Shown one piece after another: positions 30,490 through 42,506 of a stretch of 64,000 nucleotides of DNA. The DNA lies in the NCBI GenBank assembly GCA_022592445.1, contig JABYQR010000070.1, forward strand, positions 89,081-153,080, written 5' to 3'. This stretch comes from Cytidiella melzeri (taxonomy: Eukaryota > Basidiomycota > Agaricomycetes > Polyporales > Irpicaceae). The notes below the pieces were generated by a model that saw nothing but the letters and a program-made list of their open reading frames with translations, was not told where the DNA came from and made no database searches. Numbering within the stretch: the first letter of the stretch is position 1; every line of letters begins with the position of its first letter. Position numbers and translations under genes: made by a program.

Positions 30490-33400
30490 CTACTGATCAG
30501 ACAGTTGGGGTGACACGGCATAAGGGCTTTTTAATGTAAGCACGGCGGCCTATTGGCAGATGAGTGGGTATGGTTACACCATGTTCAAGCACGACTTACC
30601 GCCTGTGCCCGTCTTATTGCTCGGTCCAATGCAAGAGATGATTCTTCAAAGACCTTGGGGTTTTCCACCAGCGAAGCCAATAGAGATCCAACGAGGGTGT
30701 CGCCAGCTCCTGTCACGTTGACCAATTCGGCTTCCGCCACGACTGTAGCAGGGTAGTGCTTGAAAATAACGGCGGATCCATCTTTGCCTCGAGCTACGAC
30801 CTGTCTTTCTTTAAGGTTGGTCCGCTCTTGGGCCCAAGCGCGTCCATTTGCATTAGGTGAGGTTCGGAAGATAACGAGGACGCCACGATTGCCGCACTTC
30901 AGAACAATGTGCTGGAAGAAAGGGAGCAGATTGATGCCCATTTGCGCGACACCATTTTCAACGAGGAAGCCAAGTGTCCCGGACGATCCTTGGTCGCTCG
31001 TGCTACGTCGAGCGAGATGTTCGAGGTCCATGCGGAATTCTGAGCTGAGAAACATGCTGTCTATCGCACTCCACCAGTTTGCGTGAGCGGTCAGCTCATA
31101 TGGCTCTGAAGAAGCTGCTTGGTATAGTCGTGAGAGCTCTAGAAGGTTGGGAGATACGTAGGAGATGGGCGGCCTGTGGCTGAAAGCTTTGGAGAATATG
31201 GACGAGATAACGGGCAGTATTCGTTCTGACTTGGCTAACGAGGTTGGTTCGCTGTTGATGGTCAGCGTCGGTCTGTCAAAGAAGTGTACTAATTGATCGC
31301 ACTGACAAGAACACTAGTAGATTTCAGTCACACATAACTTACGACAACCATGTAAATGCTGCGCACCTGGACAGTTGTTAGCATAACAGTACTCGACTAC
31401 ACGCTGCATCGCGACAGGCGACAGGTTACCGTCCATCGCGACAAGAGATGGTCGATAATTTCTGATAGCATCCAATGCATTCTCCCTGACCCATCAGTCA
31501 GTGACATGCGTGAGTCGGTAATAGAGAGTGGTTACCCTGCGAAAGATTGTATGATACCCATGTCAGCGACGCCACTGACTAAATCGCCTTTGCCGTCGAG
31601 GACCATGTTGCAAACTGCTGACCGTGCAGACTCGACATGTTGAAGTCCATCGCTTCTCATGCCCAACCGTTCCGTTTGTTCCGCGAGCAGTCGGCCGAAG
31701 AAGTCTTTACCGACTGGTGAGACTAGTACTATGCTTTTACCACTTGTCTGCTGGGGAGAAGCTGAGAGAATCCGATGTGCTGCTTCTGCGATATTACGGC
31801 CGACCCCGCCTAAAGATGTTGTTACCGCTCCTGGAATTGTTGACTGGCCAGCAAGCGTTGCGTCCGACGTGGCTTGGGCTTGTGATGTAACATCTACAGC
31901 GGCACACCCCACAATCACGAGTTCTGCAGATGGCTTGAAATGTATTGAGCGAAAGAGTTGATTCTGTCAGACTAGGCCACTCACAGGCGTGGATTTATCT
32001 GGTGATATATGAGACGACGTTGGCTCAGCAAGCGTTTTGCTCGGTGTCACAGGTGTAAAACCACTGGAGGAAGACTAAGTGTATTGAATGACTTTACTAG
32101 TAGGCCCTATATCGCCTGACTTCTTACAGTAGCTGTTTCGTCGACTCCATTCTTAACCAGGTGTGAGTAGGCAACAGCTATTTGTCCACCTACACGCGAC
32201 TGTATGTGAGCGTCGTGAGATGACTTACAGTGGAGTACACGTACCAATCCGTGCCGTGTTCTTGATGAGAGCAATGTCTAAGGTATCACTGGGAGTGAAC
32301 TGGTAATCTATATTGAGAGTGAAAGCACTCACTGCTTGCGAGAGACTTTCCTGCGGTTAGCTCCCCGACTCGCTTGAGCAACCAAGGAGTTGCTTCCTTG
32401 CCCCGTCTATTAACACCATTCTCTTCTGCTTCTTCCAGAGCTAGCTCGACTGCAGCTTGCAGCTCGGCTCCAGCAGCCTCATACTCCTCGGGTATCGGGA
32501 CAGCAAAGATGGCTCCGTTAGCAAGACCCAGCTGATGTTGTGTGTCTATTAAAGAAGCCATTCCAACTCATTTCATGTATTGACACCGCATGCATTTACT
32601 TACGAAGGATGCGAGCAGCTGACTGGGGCTCGTCTATTCTCCAGGGACTCTACAAGGTCGTATGAGTTGCAGCTGACATTCCAAGTAGAAAGTACGTACC
32701 TTGAACCCACTTTGGCGGCTGTAGAATGCGGGAAAATCATCTGTACCATATGAGACTACAGGTACGCCTAAAGTTTCCTGCAGACTGATGATGAGAGGCA
32801 GAAAATGAATTGTCTCTGATTAACGTACTAGGTACTCTAATGTCCTGAGGATCAGGTCAGTCATTCAACAGGCGTGCTATAACTGCAGAGGATGTACCTG
32901 CCAATGTCGAGAATTGACTTCACCCCCGCAGAGACCAATCCAACCGGGCACCTCGATAGTTCTGGAAGGTCTGCGGATACATCCATACCTGTCACAAAAC
33001 TTGCTTAGTGCTGTGGAATGATCACTACGGCAGAACTTACTCCGTTCACCGCCTCGATGTACGCCTCCTAACCTGCACTCCCGAGTTAGTATATAGGCTC
33101 GCCGAGGAGACCAGCAGCACGAGCAATTACCCGCCAGTAGCGAAAACCTGTTTTCCGTGCAAGTCAGTACCAGAAATGAGGGTACTCACTATCACTTACC
33201 TTGATTCCCGCCATTGCTGCAAATATAAGTGTCGTACTGCAGGTGGTACCGCCATTACGACTTAGAGCAATCACAGGCCCAAGGTCCCGTCGCGACGTCT
33301 TGACCACAGATGTATTCTGGGCGTCCGCCAAATACTCGAGCTCGCTAGGCTCAAGGCCTATTTTCACTCTGCCCCGTATGATGCCAATAGTGGCCGGTAT

Positions 33401-33667
33401 AGCTCCTTGAGTTCTGACGATACCTTCAACAGCTCTCGCAGTCTCAAGGTTGGTGGGCTGCGGCATTCCATGGGTCACAATCGTTGTCTCCAGCGCCACG
33501 ACTGGTCTGTTCTTGACTAGTGCCTCCTGCACTTCTGGGTGAACATCAACGGGCGCACCAGCGGCGATGGTCGTACGAAGGGAGTGTAATCGCCTTTGCC
33601 ATAATTGCGTGGTAACGTGTCGCCTAGTTGAGAGGATTCGTTGTCCCAACATCGCGTCGAGAGTCAA
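30490..33667 (-). CDS. Pseudouridine-5'-phosphate glycosidase / pseudouridine kinase fusion
   Basis: Bifunctional enzyme for pseudouridine salvage: a C-terminal PfkB kinase phosphorylates pseudouridine, and an N-terminal PsuG domain cleaves the C-C glycosidic bond to uracil and ribose-5-phosphate. N-terminus [20 protein letters not shown] is presequence-like. PsuG part: [51 protein letters not shown], then [16 protein letters not shown] and [29 protein letters not shown]. Kinase part: [61 protein letters not shown], and the anion hole [18 protein letters not shown]. The last exon adds [19 protein letters not shown]. Two microexons (33131-33147 and 33041-33072) encode the PsuG catalytic loop. 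The fusion order is the one known from other eukaryotes. Confidence 0.9.
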
Positions 33668-33911
33668 GCTTTGTCACCGTGAGCATTGGCGTAATCCAAC
33701 GACTCGCTGGCGTCAATCTAATCTCAACAACATTTATTACATCTCGCAAATGTCGCTCAACGCAACAGTCTTCTACACGTAGATACTGATACTAAGATGA
33801 ACATAGTGTAATGTAGGTAATGTATCAATCATGGCGGCAAACGCATCCAATCGCCGACCCACAAACTAATAACCCTAAAATCGAGACAATGCAGGCAACG
33901 AAAAGCCGGGA

Positions 33912-36478
33912 CTAATATCTCTGACTTTGCCAGAGAGAACTCGTCCCGTTGGGGGTTCTGGGAGGTGCAGAATAAGAACCCGCACGGGGGATCGGAGTAC
34001 GTGAAGGGATTGGTGCGCCCCCAGGTGGTATGTATGACGCTGAAGCGTAGGATGGTGATGGCCGTGGCAGGTAGCGACTGGGGGAAGGAGGAGGTAGGAT
34101 ACGAGGATCCCGAGGTGGTGAGTATGGCGGTTCATCGACTAAGCGCGCAGTCAAAGAGCTGCCAGTAAGTTGTGCAGAAACTGGGTGACTATCCGCACGA
34201 GATTTTTTCCAGATTTGCTCAGTTGGCGATATCATTTCCTGCGAGTCCGCCTTTCGCTTGTTCTGCGTACGCAAAGGGGGCTCGTCGTCGTCCGAATCTG
34301 ATAACGTAAGATCGATCACGTCTGACTCGCCGGTTTGAGACCTAGGCGGCATGCTTCCAACGCTCGCAAGCGATGTTGTAAGAGACCTTGAGAGGGAGGG
34401 AGATAGCTCACGCTTCACTTGACCTTCCTCCTCATCGTCGGAATCCAGAATGACTATTTCCTGAGCGAAGCCAGTCTTGTGACCGTCCCCGTTGATAACC
34501 GGTTTGACGGGAGTGGGAGATCGCTGCTTAGCCGGGGTTGGGGGCAAAGATACGAATTTGGTAGGAGGATGAGCAGCCTTCCACCCTGCAGACGCAAACT
34601 TGTTATCAGCGGTATGCCACTGCCCATCTGCTTCTACGATGACATCTTCGACATCGTCTGACGTTGCCTTCAAAATTTCATCGAAATAGCTAGAAAACTT
34701 TTATGAGTGCCACTCGGCGTGACAGGTTTCGTTGAGAACTACTCACCCATCGACGATGAGCTCTTCGCTGCTCAAGACCTTCTCACAGACTGGACATAGC
34801 CATGTAGTCGTTTGTTCCATGACCGAGAACCAGGAGAGTGCGTCAAAGCATTGTGAGTGCACGCATTTGATTGAACGACATGGTGTCGTTATTCGCGTAT
34901 AGCTTAACTATGGAATTGTGTAAGAGACAACAGGGCATATCAAGCTGAACAGACTTACCGGGCACTTTAAAGACATCTTCTGGTGTCCAGCAACTATGTC
35001 GTCGTCTTCAGAGGCAGCTTGGATCACTGGAATTTCTTTGAGTCACTGCCAAGAGTTCTATGAGCAATATATTTACTTTTCTCAAGAATTTCATTATTGC
35101 TAATGAATTTTCCTTTCTTCAGTCGCTCGACTAGTTGGTCGACAGTGGTTACTTCGACCAGCATGACGACTAGGTAGTACTTCTGATTTCAAAGTCAGAG
35201 TGTGTCAGAAGTGCCCTTGATGTGAGCGCACCTTGGATGGCGTAGGTTGCTGACTGTTGACATAAACCATCTCCACACGATTAGTCATCCCAACAGTCAC
35301 TTTGAGATGTTTGTTGAGATCAGGAGGCGGCGCAGTTCCAGCCTTCTTCTTCATGCCCTTCAGGTTCGCAGATAGCTGATTGTTGTTCATGCGTACTTCA
35401 CAGGTCGGCGGAAATTCAATCGGGCATGGACCTTGGTTGGGTCGGAAGGACGGGGTAGGGGAATAGTACGTTGATGATGTACAATATAGCCGCAACTGAT
35501 ACTTGGGACTACGAGAGGGATAAGCTGTTAGTTGCGAGCGTGCAATACGAATTTATCGCAATTACCTTGCAGAACTGAGCTTCGCTATCAGATCGCTACT
35601 CATCACAAATGAGAGTGCTTGTGATCGGCGGTCCATCTGGCTCGTCGATTCTGGGCATGATTATAGCTTTATGAAGCGCATGTATTTGTCAATAGCTCGC
35701 ACCTGGACATTCAACGATGCTGGAAACAGCCTTTTCGATCTTGAAGAAAGGCGAATGCTTGAATTGTATTCCTGAAGGAAGAGACGTCACAGTTCGATTC
35801 ATCAGACATGCGTATCTGTATCTCACCTGCTGTTCCCGACGTCGAGGTGGAAGCGATTTGGCTAGAAGGAGGTGGCGGCCGCCTTTGTCCGTATGGGTCG
35901 TAATGTGGAACGCCGGTTGGCACAGCCGGAGTATTGTACATCGAGGGGGCACTTGCTTGAAAATGTCCGAATGAACTTTCGCCGCCGGAACGGTATGTGT
36001 TTCTGAAGTTGGTTGAGACCAGTGAATCAGCTATCACTAAGGAAGAAGGAACGGCATCGCTTCAGGGCATCGTGGAAAGTGCATTTATTGCCTACACCTT
36101 GCAGTGAGGCTCTGCCGTAGTAGGTAGCATAGACTGTGAATAATGCAATGAAACTTACATGGATCCTCGGGCTTGATTCAGGATTCCTTTCGCTTTTACC
36201 CACTTCTCAGTACTGTTCGCGCGCCGCCACAAATCGAGCTCTCGAGTGATTCTGTCTATCAGCTCTTGCTTCTTCCCGGACTTCGTGAAATTCGTGCCAC
36301 ATTGGTCGTTGAAGCTGATAATAATCTGCTTCAGGCGATCTACAGTGTTGAGCTTGACGTTGTGTCGCACGGTCTGTGGCGTAGAGGCGGACAGGATTCA
36401 GACCTGAGAACCAATCATAATGCGCCGGAGTAAGAGAGTACCTACGTCGAAGTCAGCCCAAAGGTCGGCGGAAGCCAT
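33912..36478 (-). CDS. SUMO E3 ligase, SIZ1/PIAS family
   Basis: Predicted nuclear SP-RING SUMO ligase. Start MASADLWADFD, then after an intron a SAP DNA-binding motif (RHNVKLNTVDRLKQIIISF... TKSGKKQELIDRI). A PINIT-type domain follows (PFFKIEKAVSSIVECP, YQLRLYCTSSTYYSP, IEFPPTCEVRMNNNQLSANL, LKGMKKKAGT). The MIZ/SP-RING zinc finger is KCPLSYTRITTPCRSIKCVH-SQCFDALSWF with a later WLCPVCEK. The C-terminal tail is Ser/Pro-rich and holds two SUMO-interaction-like motifs next to acidic runs: EIVILDSDDEEEG and DVIDLTLSDSDDDE. All canonical SIZ/PIAS modules are present in order. Several exons between 34700 and 36470 are short; exact borders there are approximate. Confidence 0.87.
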
Positions 36479-37032
36479 CCTAAGCGTTGAAGTAACAAAT
36501 CACAACGCAAACAGCGCGTGGGCCACCACTGCGTACAACGAGATGGTGAGAGGAGGACGAGAAGAACGCATTGGTTGCGACTGATATCCTCCCCGCATAG
36601 ATGTGCGTGGGAATTTAGCTTGGAATGTACCAAAACGTATCACGTGCACGCGTTCCAGGTTACTTCAACCACAACCACCACACATACCACATTCAACCGT
36701 CCTGAAAAAACCGTCAGAAAGTAGCAGTTGCAGCGGGCACTCGCAGCCGCAGGCCAACATGGGGCCGGGGGTCTATGTCTCCCTTTCTGTTTCTGCCAAG
36801 TATAGGTTGTGACACTTGGGTGGTGCCTGAACACCACTGCCTCGCTGTCCGGTCCACACCACTCATCCGAGGACTGTATAAAACAACCCACAATCGGGAC
36901 GGGCGCTGGCAGCCGTTTCATGGTTTCGGATTATGGTCTCACATGTAACTACGTTACGCACGGACCTTTATAAACTTAGATAATAAAAAAAAAAAAAAAA
37001 AAAAAACCACAACCACCACCACCACACCACCA
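36479..37032. promoter_or_regulatory. Divergent promoter SIZ1-like / NUDC, with poly-A tract
   Basis: 554 nt between divergent starts. Immediately before the NUDC ATG there is a ~21-nt A run (from ~36985) followed by (ACC/CAC) repeats up to 37031. A-rich tracts exclude nucleosomes and are common in constitutive fungal promoters. A second ACAACCACCACAC block occurs at ~36670. Confidence 0.45.
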
Positions 37033-37934
37033 ATGTCAGCCGACGGTGACGACTACGACAAGCTCTCAAAGGAAGAGAGGGCAATACGAGACAAAGCAGA
37101 TCGCGAAAGGGAAGCGGCAGAGCAGGCTGGTACACCTATCTTGCTGTCGATGTGTTCACAAAGCGGTTTCACTCATTGGCACGAACTGCAGCCTTGCCTT
37201 ACCAATGGAAGCAAGTTCTTGCAGAGGTTGACATTGAAGTCCCTGTGCCAAAAGGAACACGGGGAAAGGACTTAGCTGTAGTGATACAGAAGAAGAAACT
37301 AAGTGTCGGTCTCAAAGGCAAGGAGCCGATCATGTCTGGGGAGCTGTGTAAGGAAATCAAGATGGAAGAAAGCACTTGGACACTCGGTAAGTAATTGAAC
37401 AACTCTGCTCTCATACCCACTATTTCACGGCGCATAGAGGATCAACAAACCGTGCTCGTGCATCTTGAGAAAGTAAACAAGCAACAGTGGTGGGAGAACG
37501 TTCTTACCCACCATCCCAAGATTGATACCAAGAAGATCGTGCCAGAGGACAGCAAGCTAAGCGATCTCGATGGGGACACTCGGTAAGTACTACTGCAGAG
37601 GCCAACAACTTTGGTTCACTGAGATTGCTCGCAGTGGAATGGTTGAAAAGATGATGGTATGTCGAAACGCGACTAGCTCCATTTGTTGAAACTAATACCG
37701 CTGCATACAGTTTGACAACCAGCAAAAGGTAACGCCAACAAAACTTCCGAGTCATGCTCACCTCGCTCATTGTATGATAGCAAATGGGAAAACCTACGTC
37801 GGATGAGTTGAAGAAGAGGGAGGTGGGTCGCGGGTGAGATTTGCATGCAATCCTTACTGATAGCTCTCGCCCAGGCAATCAAGAAATTTCAGGAAGCCCA
37901 CCCGGAACTTGACTTCAGCAATACACAGATCTAA
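37033..37934 (+). CDS. Nuclear movement protein NudC (CS domain)
   Basis: Co-chaperone of the dynein/LIS1 nuclear-migration pathway. Start [20 protein letters not shown] with a charged N-terminal helix. CS/p23-like domain: [80 protein letters not shown]. The NudC tail is [41 protein letters not shown], and [19 protein letters not shown]. The tail is assembled from three consecutive very small exons: 37635-37656 (22 nt), 37711-37728 (18 nt) and 37781-37822 (42 nt). About 200 residues, slightly short against animal NudC, as is usual for fungi. Confidence 0.93.
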
Positions 37935-38273
37935 TAGTAGCCCATCTACAGCTGCAGAAGCTTTGAATCCGAGATCGTCAATGTATCAAATACCGCATTT
38001 AAACAGCAAGTAGGATTATTGTATCGTTAAAATCGTTGAGAGGCGGGCGAATGCTGTTGCCCTTCTTTCTGCTTTTTGCTGTGGAGGTACGTCTGTCAAC
38101 GCATTCGAGTTAGTTTCAGCAGACTGCTGGTCATCAGGATCCCCACGGGCGTATCAGATGACTGATAATCAGTGAAAAGCCGCATTCTCCCCACTGTCAA
38201 GCTGCGCACTGCATGTACTCAAAACCTACTCTCCTGCATTCGTCTCTTTGCACCTTTCCACATACTTAGCCTC
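37935..38273. other. Spacer NUDC / DUF2235 gene
   Basis: 339 nt between two plus-strand genes; no additional feature seen. Confidence 0.4.
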
Positions 38274-40705
38274 ATGTCTTATTTCCCGATTCCTGATGTT
38301 TCGGCCTCTCTGCGGCCTGGCTATCCTATGACGCCGCAGAGCAAACAGAACATCATCAAGAGAATTATTGTCTGTTGTGACGGGTGCGTTTCCTCCCACC
38401 TACGTCCTCTTTATCATGGATCAATGATATCATGGTTACACACTTAGCACCTGGCAAGACGGCCTAATTGCGATGCATAGATGGAAATACACAAACGTTT
38501 TGGTAAGAATGTCCGTCGGTGGTACCAATGCAAGCTCACTTCCATCGAAACCATGGCTTTAGCGTCTTGCCAGGGCCATCAACCACACCGATGAGAGATT
38601 GTACGTACGGCTCTCTCAACACTTGCAGCATTACCACTGACTGTATGCTATGATCAGCTCCCCACATGTTCCCCAAGTCGTGTTCTATCAATCCGGCGTT
38701 GGCACTTTCGGCGACAAGCTCATTGAGAACCTTGATGGTAAAGGCTGGCACTGCTTCTCAAGTTCGTATTGTCTCGCGTGCTCAAAGCTAGTTAGGTTTC
38801 GTTGGAGCGTCGTTGGGTGAGAAGGTACAAGAAGCATATGCCTTCATCGCTCAGTGCGTAGTCTCGATGTCTCATATAATCAGACTTATCTGACGTCAAC
38901 CTCTAGCAATTATCGACCTGGAGATGAGGTAAAAGGAAGCGAATACGATCTAGACTGTAGTTGTATTGACTCTCGACCCGCAGATTTACCTTTTCGGATT
39001 CTCTCGCGTATGCCAAAGGCTCAATTGCTCATCAATTGCTCATGATGAATATCTAATCAACCTTCGTAGGGAGCATATACAGCACGGATGGTCGCCTATT
39101 TGATTGTCAGCCTCTCCTTCGAGTCTACAGCTTCATTGCCCACCATTAACACCGACTCCAGGGTGCCATCGGCGTTCTAGACCGTACAGATATGGACTAT
39201 TTCGCGGATATCTTCATGGCATACCAGAAGCGCGGAAAGGCAGAGGACCGTGACGGTAGGCAAAGCGTGCTAACTGAGTCATACTACGTGACTGTTGAGC
39301 CACTATTCCAGAAATAGCGGCTTTAGACAAACAGCTCGCACCGTGGACGGCACATAACTCACCAGGAAAGATACGCGCTGACTCTGACAGGGATAGTTTC
39401 AGCATCAAGTGAGCACCACATCTTACGTGTATCTTATGGCAATCTTCTCTTCAATTGTATTGATGGATCCGTCCGTTGCCCTTGTTTCTCATAGATGCGT
39501 TGGAGTCTTCGACACCGTCGGGGCGCTCGGTTTACCAGGAGAACTAAAGCGGTCACCGAAGATGAAGACACTCTTTGGTTTTCCGGACAGGTTTTTGGGA
39601 GAACATGTCGAGCGAGCTTACCAGGCTCTGGCAATAGATGAACACAGGAAAGACTTCGTACGTGATGCAGAGCTGATGTTGTTTTCCCTCATTTGACGCT
39701 CTGCTCTAGGACTGTGCAAGGTTTGAACAGACCGCGGGTGGCCGACAAAAAGGCCAGGTTCTTAAGCAGGTAAGCTGACTTTCTATAAAACTACACGCTG
39801 ACAGTATTATACATTGCACCTCGAATCTAGTGCTGGTTTGTTGGTAAGTCTTGGCGCTATAAACATGGCCCTTGGGTGTCTCATGTTCAGTTCATCAGGC
39901 TCTCATTCGGACGTACGTATATAGGCCCGCATCGACATTATCGCAGATGCGCTAATCAGTTACAATAGATCGGCGGAGGTTTTCAAGACCACGATCTATC
40001 TGACTTATCTCTCACATGGATGCTAGTAAGTACGAATATATGACCGTGACAATATACTCACAGACATTCGCGAAAGTCCAACATCGAGGATGTCCTATCT
40101 CTCGACTACAAATACATTCAATCTCTCCCTGATCCCGTGGCGCCGTGGGGCCAGTTGCCTCCGCATAAGTGAGTTTAGATACCGTGCGCATAGCAACGCT
40201 CATATTGCTTACCTTTGCATTGGCCTCAAGGTCCAATACAGGCATCTATGCAATTGCTGAGACCATACAGCGCACCTTGCCAACCTCGACAAATGATGTG
40301 ACACATGAACTTTATCATGCGTCGGTACTCGAGCAACGGAAGCTCAACACTGATGCACAAATTGCCGTTGCTGCGAATCCGTCACTCATTGCGCCATTGA
40401 ATCCATTGGAAGAGTTCATCAAGGACAGTTGGCACGTCACGCACGCGTCACAGGAGACTGTCCAACATGACGAGGGGAGTAGCCGTGACCACAAAGATTT
40501 GGTAGAGATCATTGGTGCGGCAAAGCAGGTTATCAGAGGCGGGGAGAAGCTCGGAAAGGCTCTGCTGAACGCAGCTCACAAGGACAACAAGGGCGGCGTC
40601 GCTCCTACAAGTTCGGCTTCTGCTTACGACCAAACGTCACTAGACAAGTTGATTCATGAGCACAGCATGGGCGTTGTGGTCAAGGAGTTGACGAGCGATT
40701 CCTAG
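38274..40705 (+). CDS. DUF2235 alpha/beta-hydrolase-like protein
   Basis: Member of the DUF2235 family (related to Tle1 phospholipase effectors of bacteria and common in fungi). Start MSYFPIPDVSASLRPGYPMT. Domain hallmarks: RIIVCCDGTWQDG, TNVLRLARAINH, VFYQSGVGTFGDKLIENLDG, FVGASLGEKVQEAYAFIAHN, IYLFGFSRGAYTARMVAYLI (nucleophile elbow GFSRG), CVGVFDTVGALGLPGE, RAYQALAIDEHRKDFD, and WFVGSHSDIGGGFQDHDLSD (catalytic acid/His region). More than ten short introns interrupt the domain. The last exon encodes a ~170-residue fungal tail with Ala/Ser-rich and Lys-rich stretches. Substrate unknown; lipid hydrolysis is only a family-level inference. Confidence 0.85.
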
Positions 40706-40844
40706 TAGGAGTTACAGACGTCGAATAATATACTGGCTGTGTGATATTTATGGCACATGGATTGTGAGATATGGAGTGAACGACTCGACACCCGAGTGCT
40801 ATGGTGAACGTGTATGGATTTACAAGGATGGCGAATAATTTATG

Positions 40845-42054
40845 CTAACGCAGTAACCCACGGATTCTAAGTGAAGTCGATGCACGAAATAGACGGTCCA
40901 TTACCTTCTGCGGGATCTCGTAAGATTCGAAAAGGTCTCCGCCACGACATAGGCGAAACTTGATTTGTTGCAAGTTGGTAACGTGCTCCAAGTTCTGGTG
41001 CAGGCGCGCCCAGTTAGCACTATTCAGGCAGTATTCGTCGCGGACGACGATCGTGACATCCTTGACGATTGCGGGTACCGCGGCGAGAAGCCCGTATACG
41101 GTTTCCCACGAATAGAATGGTCCGGAGTTGGCGTATAGAATCACCACTGTTTGGAGGTTCGGACAGTCAGAGAGCCTGAGAGCATTCCAGTCTGTGATAG
41201 AGGCTAAATAGGCGGCGTAGTGATTGTCTAGCAAGGTATTGTGCGAGCGTACCTGTGAAGTCGTTTGACCAGAAATTCCATATGGCAAGTTGGAACTCAA
41301 CGATGTTCGAGCCGATTATACTTAGCAGTCCGCCGACTTCGACGACGTCCGCAGTAGCAGCAATTGATACCCTCATGGTATGCAGACGATCCCTGGACAG
41401 CATGATCCGTAGCAACCTCATAAGCGGCCCAGAGACATCACTGAGAGTCAATGTGTCGACCATGATTGTTGGGGGTGGTTCTCTGTGTTCAACAGAGATT
41501 GCATCCGGAAGATGCTTGCGATGAATCATTTTCAGGTCGAGTTCTCTGATGTGGTGGAAAAGCGAGAGAAGGTCGCTCGTGGAAGAATGAGAGCCAGGAA
41601 TAGAAGGATACATCCAGTTGACGGAGAGTTTATCAGCGCTGAACCGCCACTCTCGCTGAGGCCTTGAGCCGTGCCGCGTGAACCCAGTCTGGTCCAACTT
41701 TAACGAACGTAGCCGCGGGAGGAAGGTGAAGAAGGCGACAACGTCCTCTTCGGTAAGCTCAGGGTATAGCGAGGAGCGTGTCGGGAGGGGTACGGCGGTG
41801 AGGTCTTGGATGTAGATGTGGAACGACCGTTGCAAAATAGCTTTGAGCTGAACGGAATAGCCGGCTTTGAAGCTTGGCGTAGCTTCTATACGATAGTCTC
41901 GAAAAAGGTGGGGGTGAGCTACGCTCACCCACTGCTTACAGACTGCCGCGCAGGATTTCAGGGTGCGTCTGTCATCGTGTAGAAAATCGATGATCATGTC
42001 AATGACCTCCCGCGGAAGTGTCTGGCAAACGTTTGTTGCCAGCTCTACTACCAT
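40845..42054 (-). CDS. F-box protein
   Basis: Putative substrate receptor of an SCF ubiquitin ligase. N-terminal F-box: TLPREVIDMIIDFLHDDRRT, LKSCAAVCKQWVSVAHPHLF. The rest is a diverged leucine-rich-like region (FLPRLRSLKLDQTGF, HIRELDLKMIH, ALRLSDCPNLQTVVI). Two exons separated by an intron near 41190-41255. I place the start at MVVELATNVCQ (42054); an in-frame upstream extension to 42252 exists but crosses a plausible intron and is less likely. F-box genes of this kind form large, fast-changing families in Agaricomycetes. Confidence 0.75.
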
Positions 42055-42506
42055 GCCTGACGGATGATGATGAGTACGTTGGTGAAAGCGATAAAATGCA
42101 CATACAGACCTGAGAGGGGCAGGGGGAGGGACGCTGCTCGGTGTTGGCTCGGGCTGGAGGCTTTTATGCATGGTGGTATTACTGACCGGTGGCTGCTCAC
42201 GGACGAAAGGACGCCTACACACCCAATCTCGATTCACAGATCCATAGATCAATTAGCAGATGCCTTGTCACGGCCGTTAATTGGTCACACAGTTCTGCTC
42301 TTCGGCCTCTCCCCGAGGCGTGATATTTGTGTCACAGTGCCCGCTCCAGTCAGGTGTGTCGTAGAGCTCATGTAGGTAGCCGCCCATAACCTTGACTTTC
42401 ACTCGCCACCACGCTCGGACACGACGCGCTAGGCCGTCTCGCAGATGCATTCACCGTAGTCCATGGTCAATTCCGCGTACTGGAATTGCACCTTTGCTAG
42501 ACAAGA
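42055..42506. promoter_or_regulatory. Divergent promoter F-box gene / large membrane protein
   Basis: 452 nt between divergent starts. No clear TATA; two GTCACAG-type blocks at ~42285-42335. Otherwise nothing visible. Confidence 0.35.

Noticed and set aside
42055..42252. N-terminal extension of the F-box protein to 42252
   Set aside because: It reads through a plausible intron (GTCTGTATG to CCGTCAG) whose removal would put the extension out of frame with the F-box.
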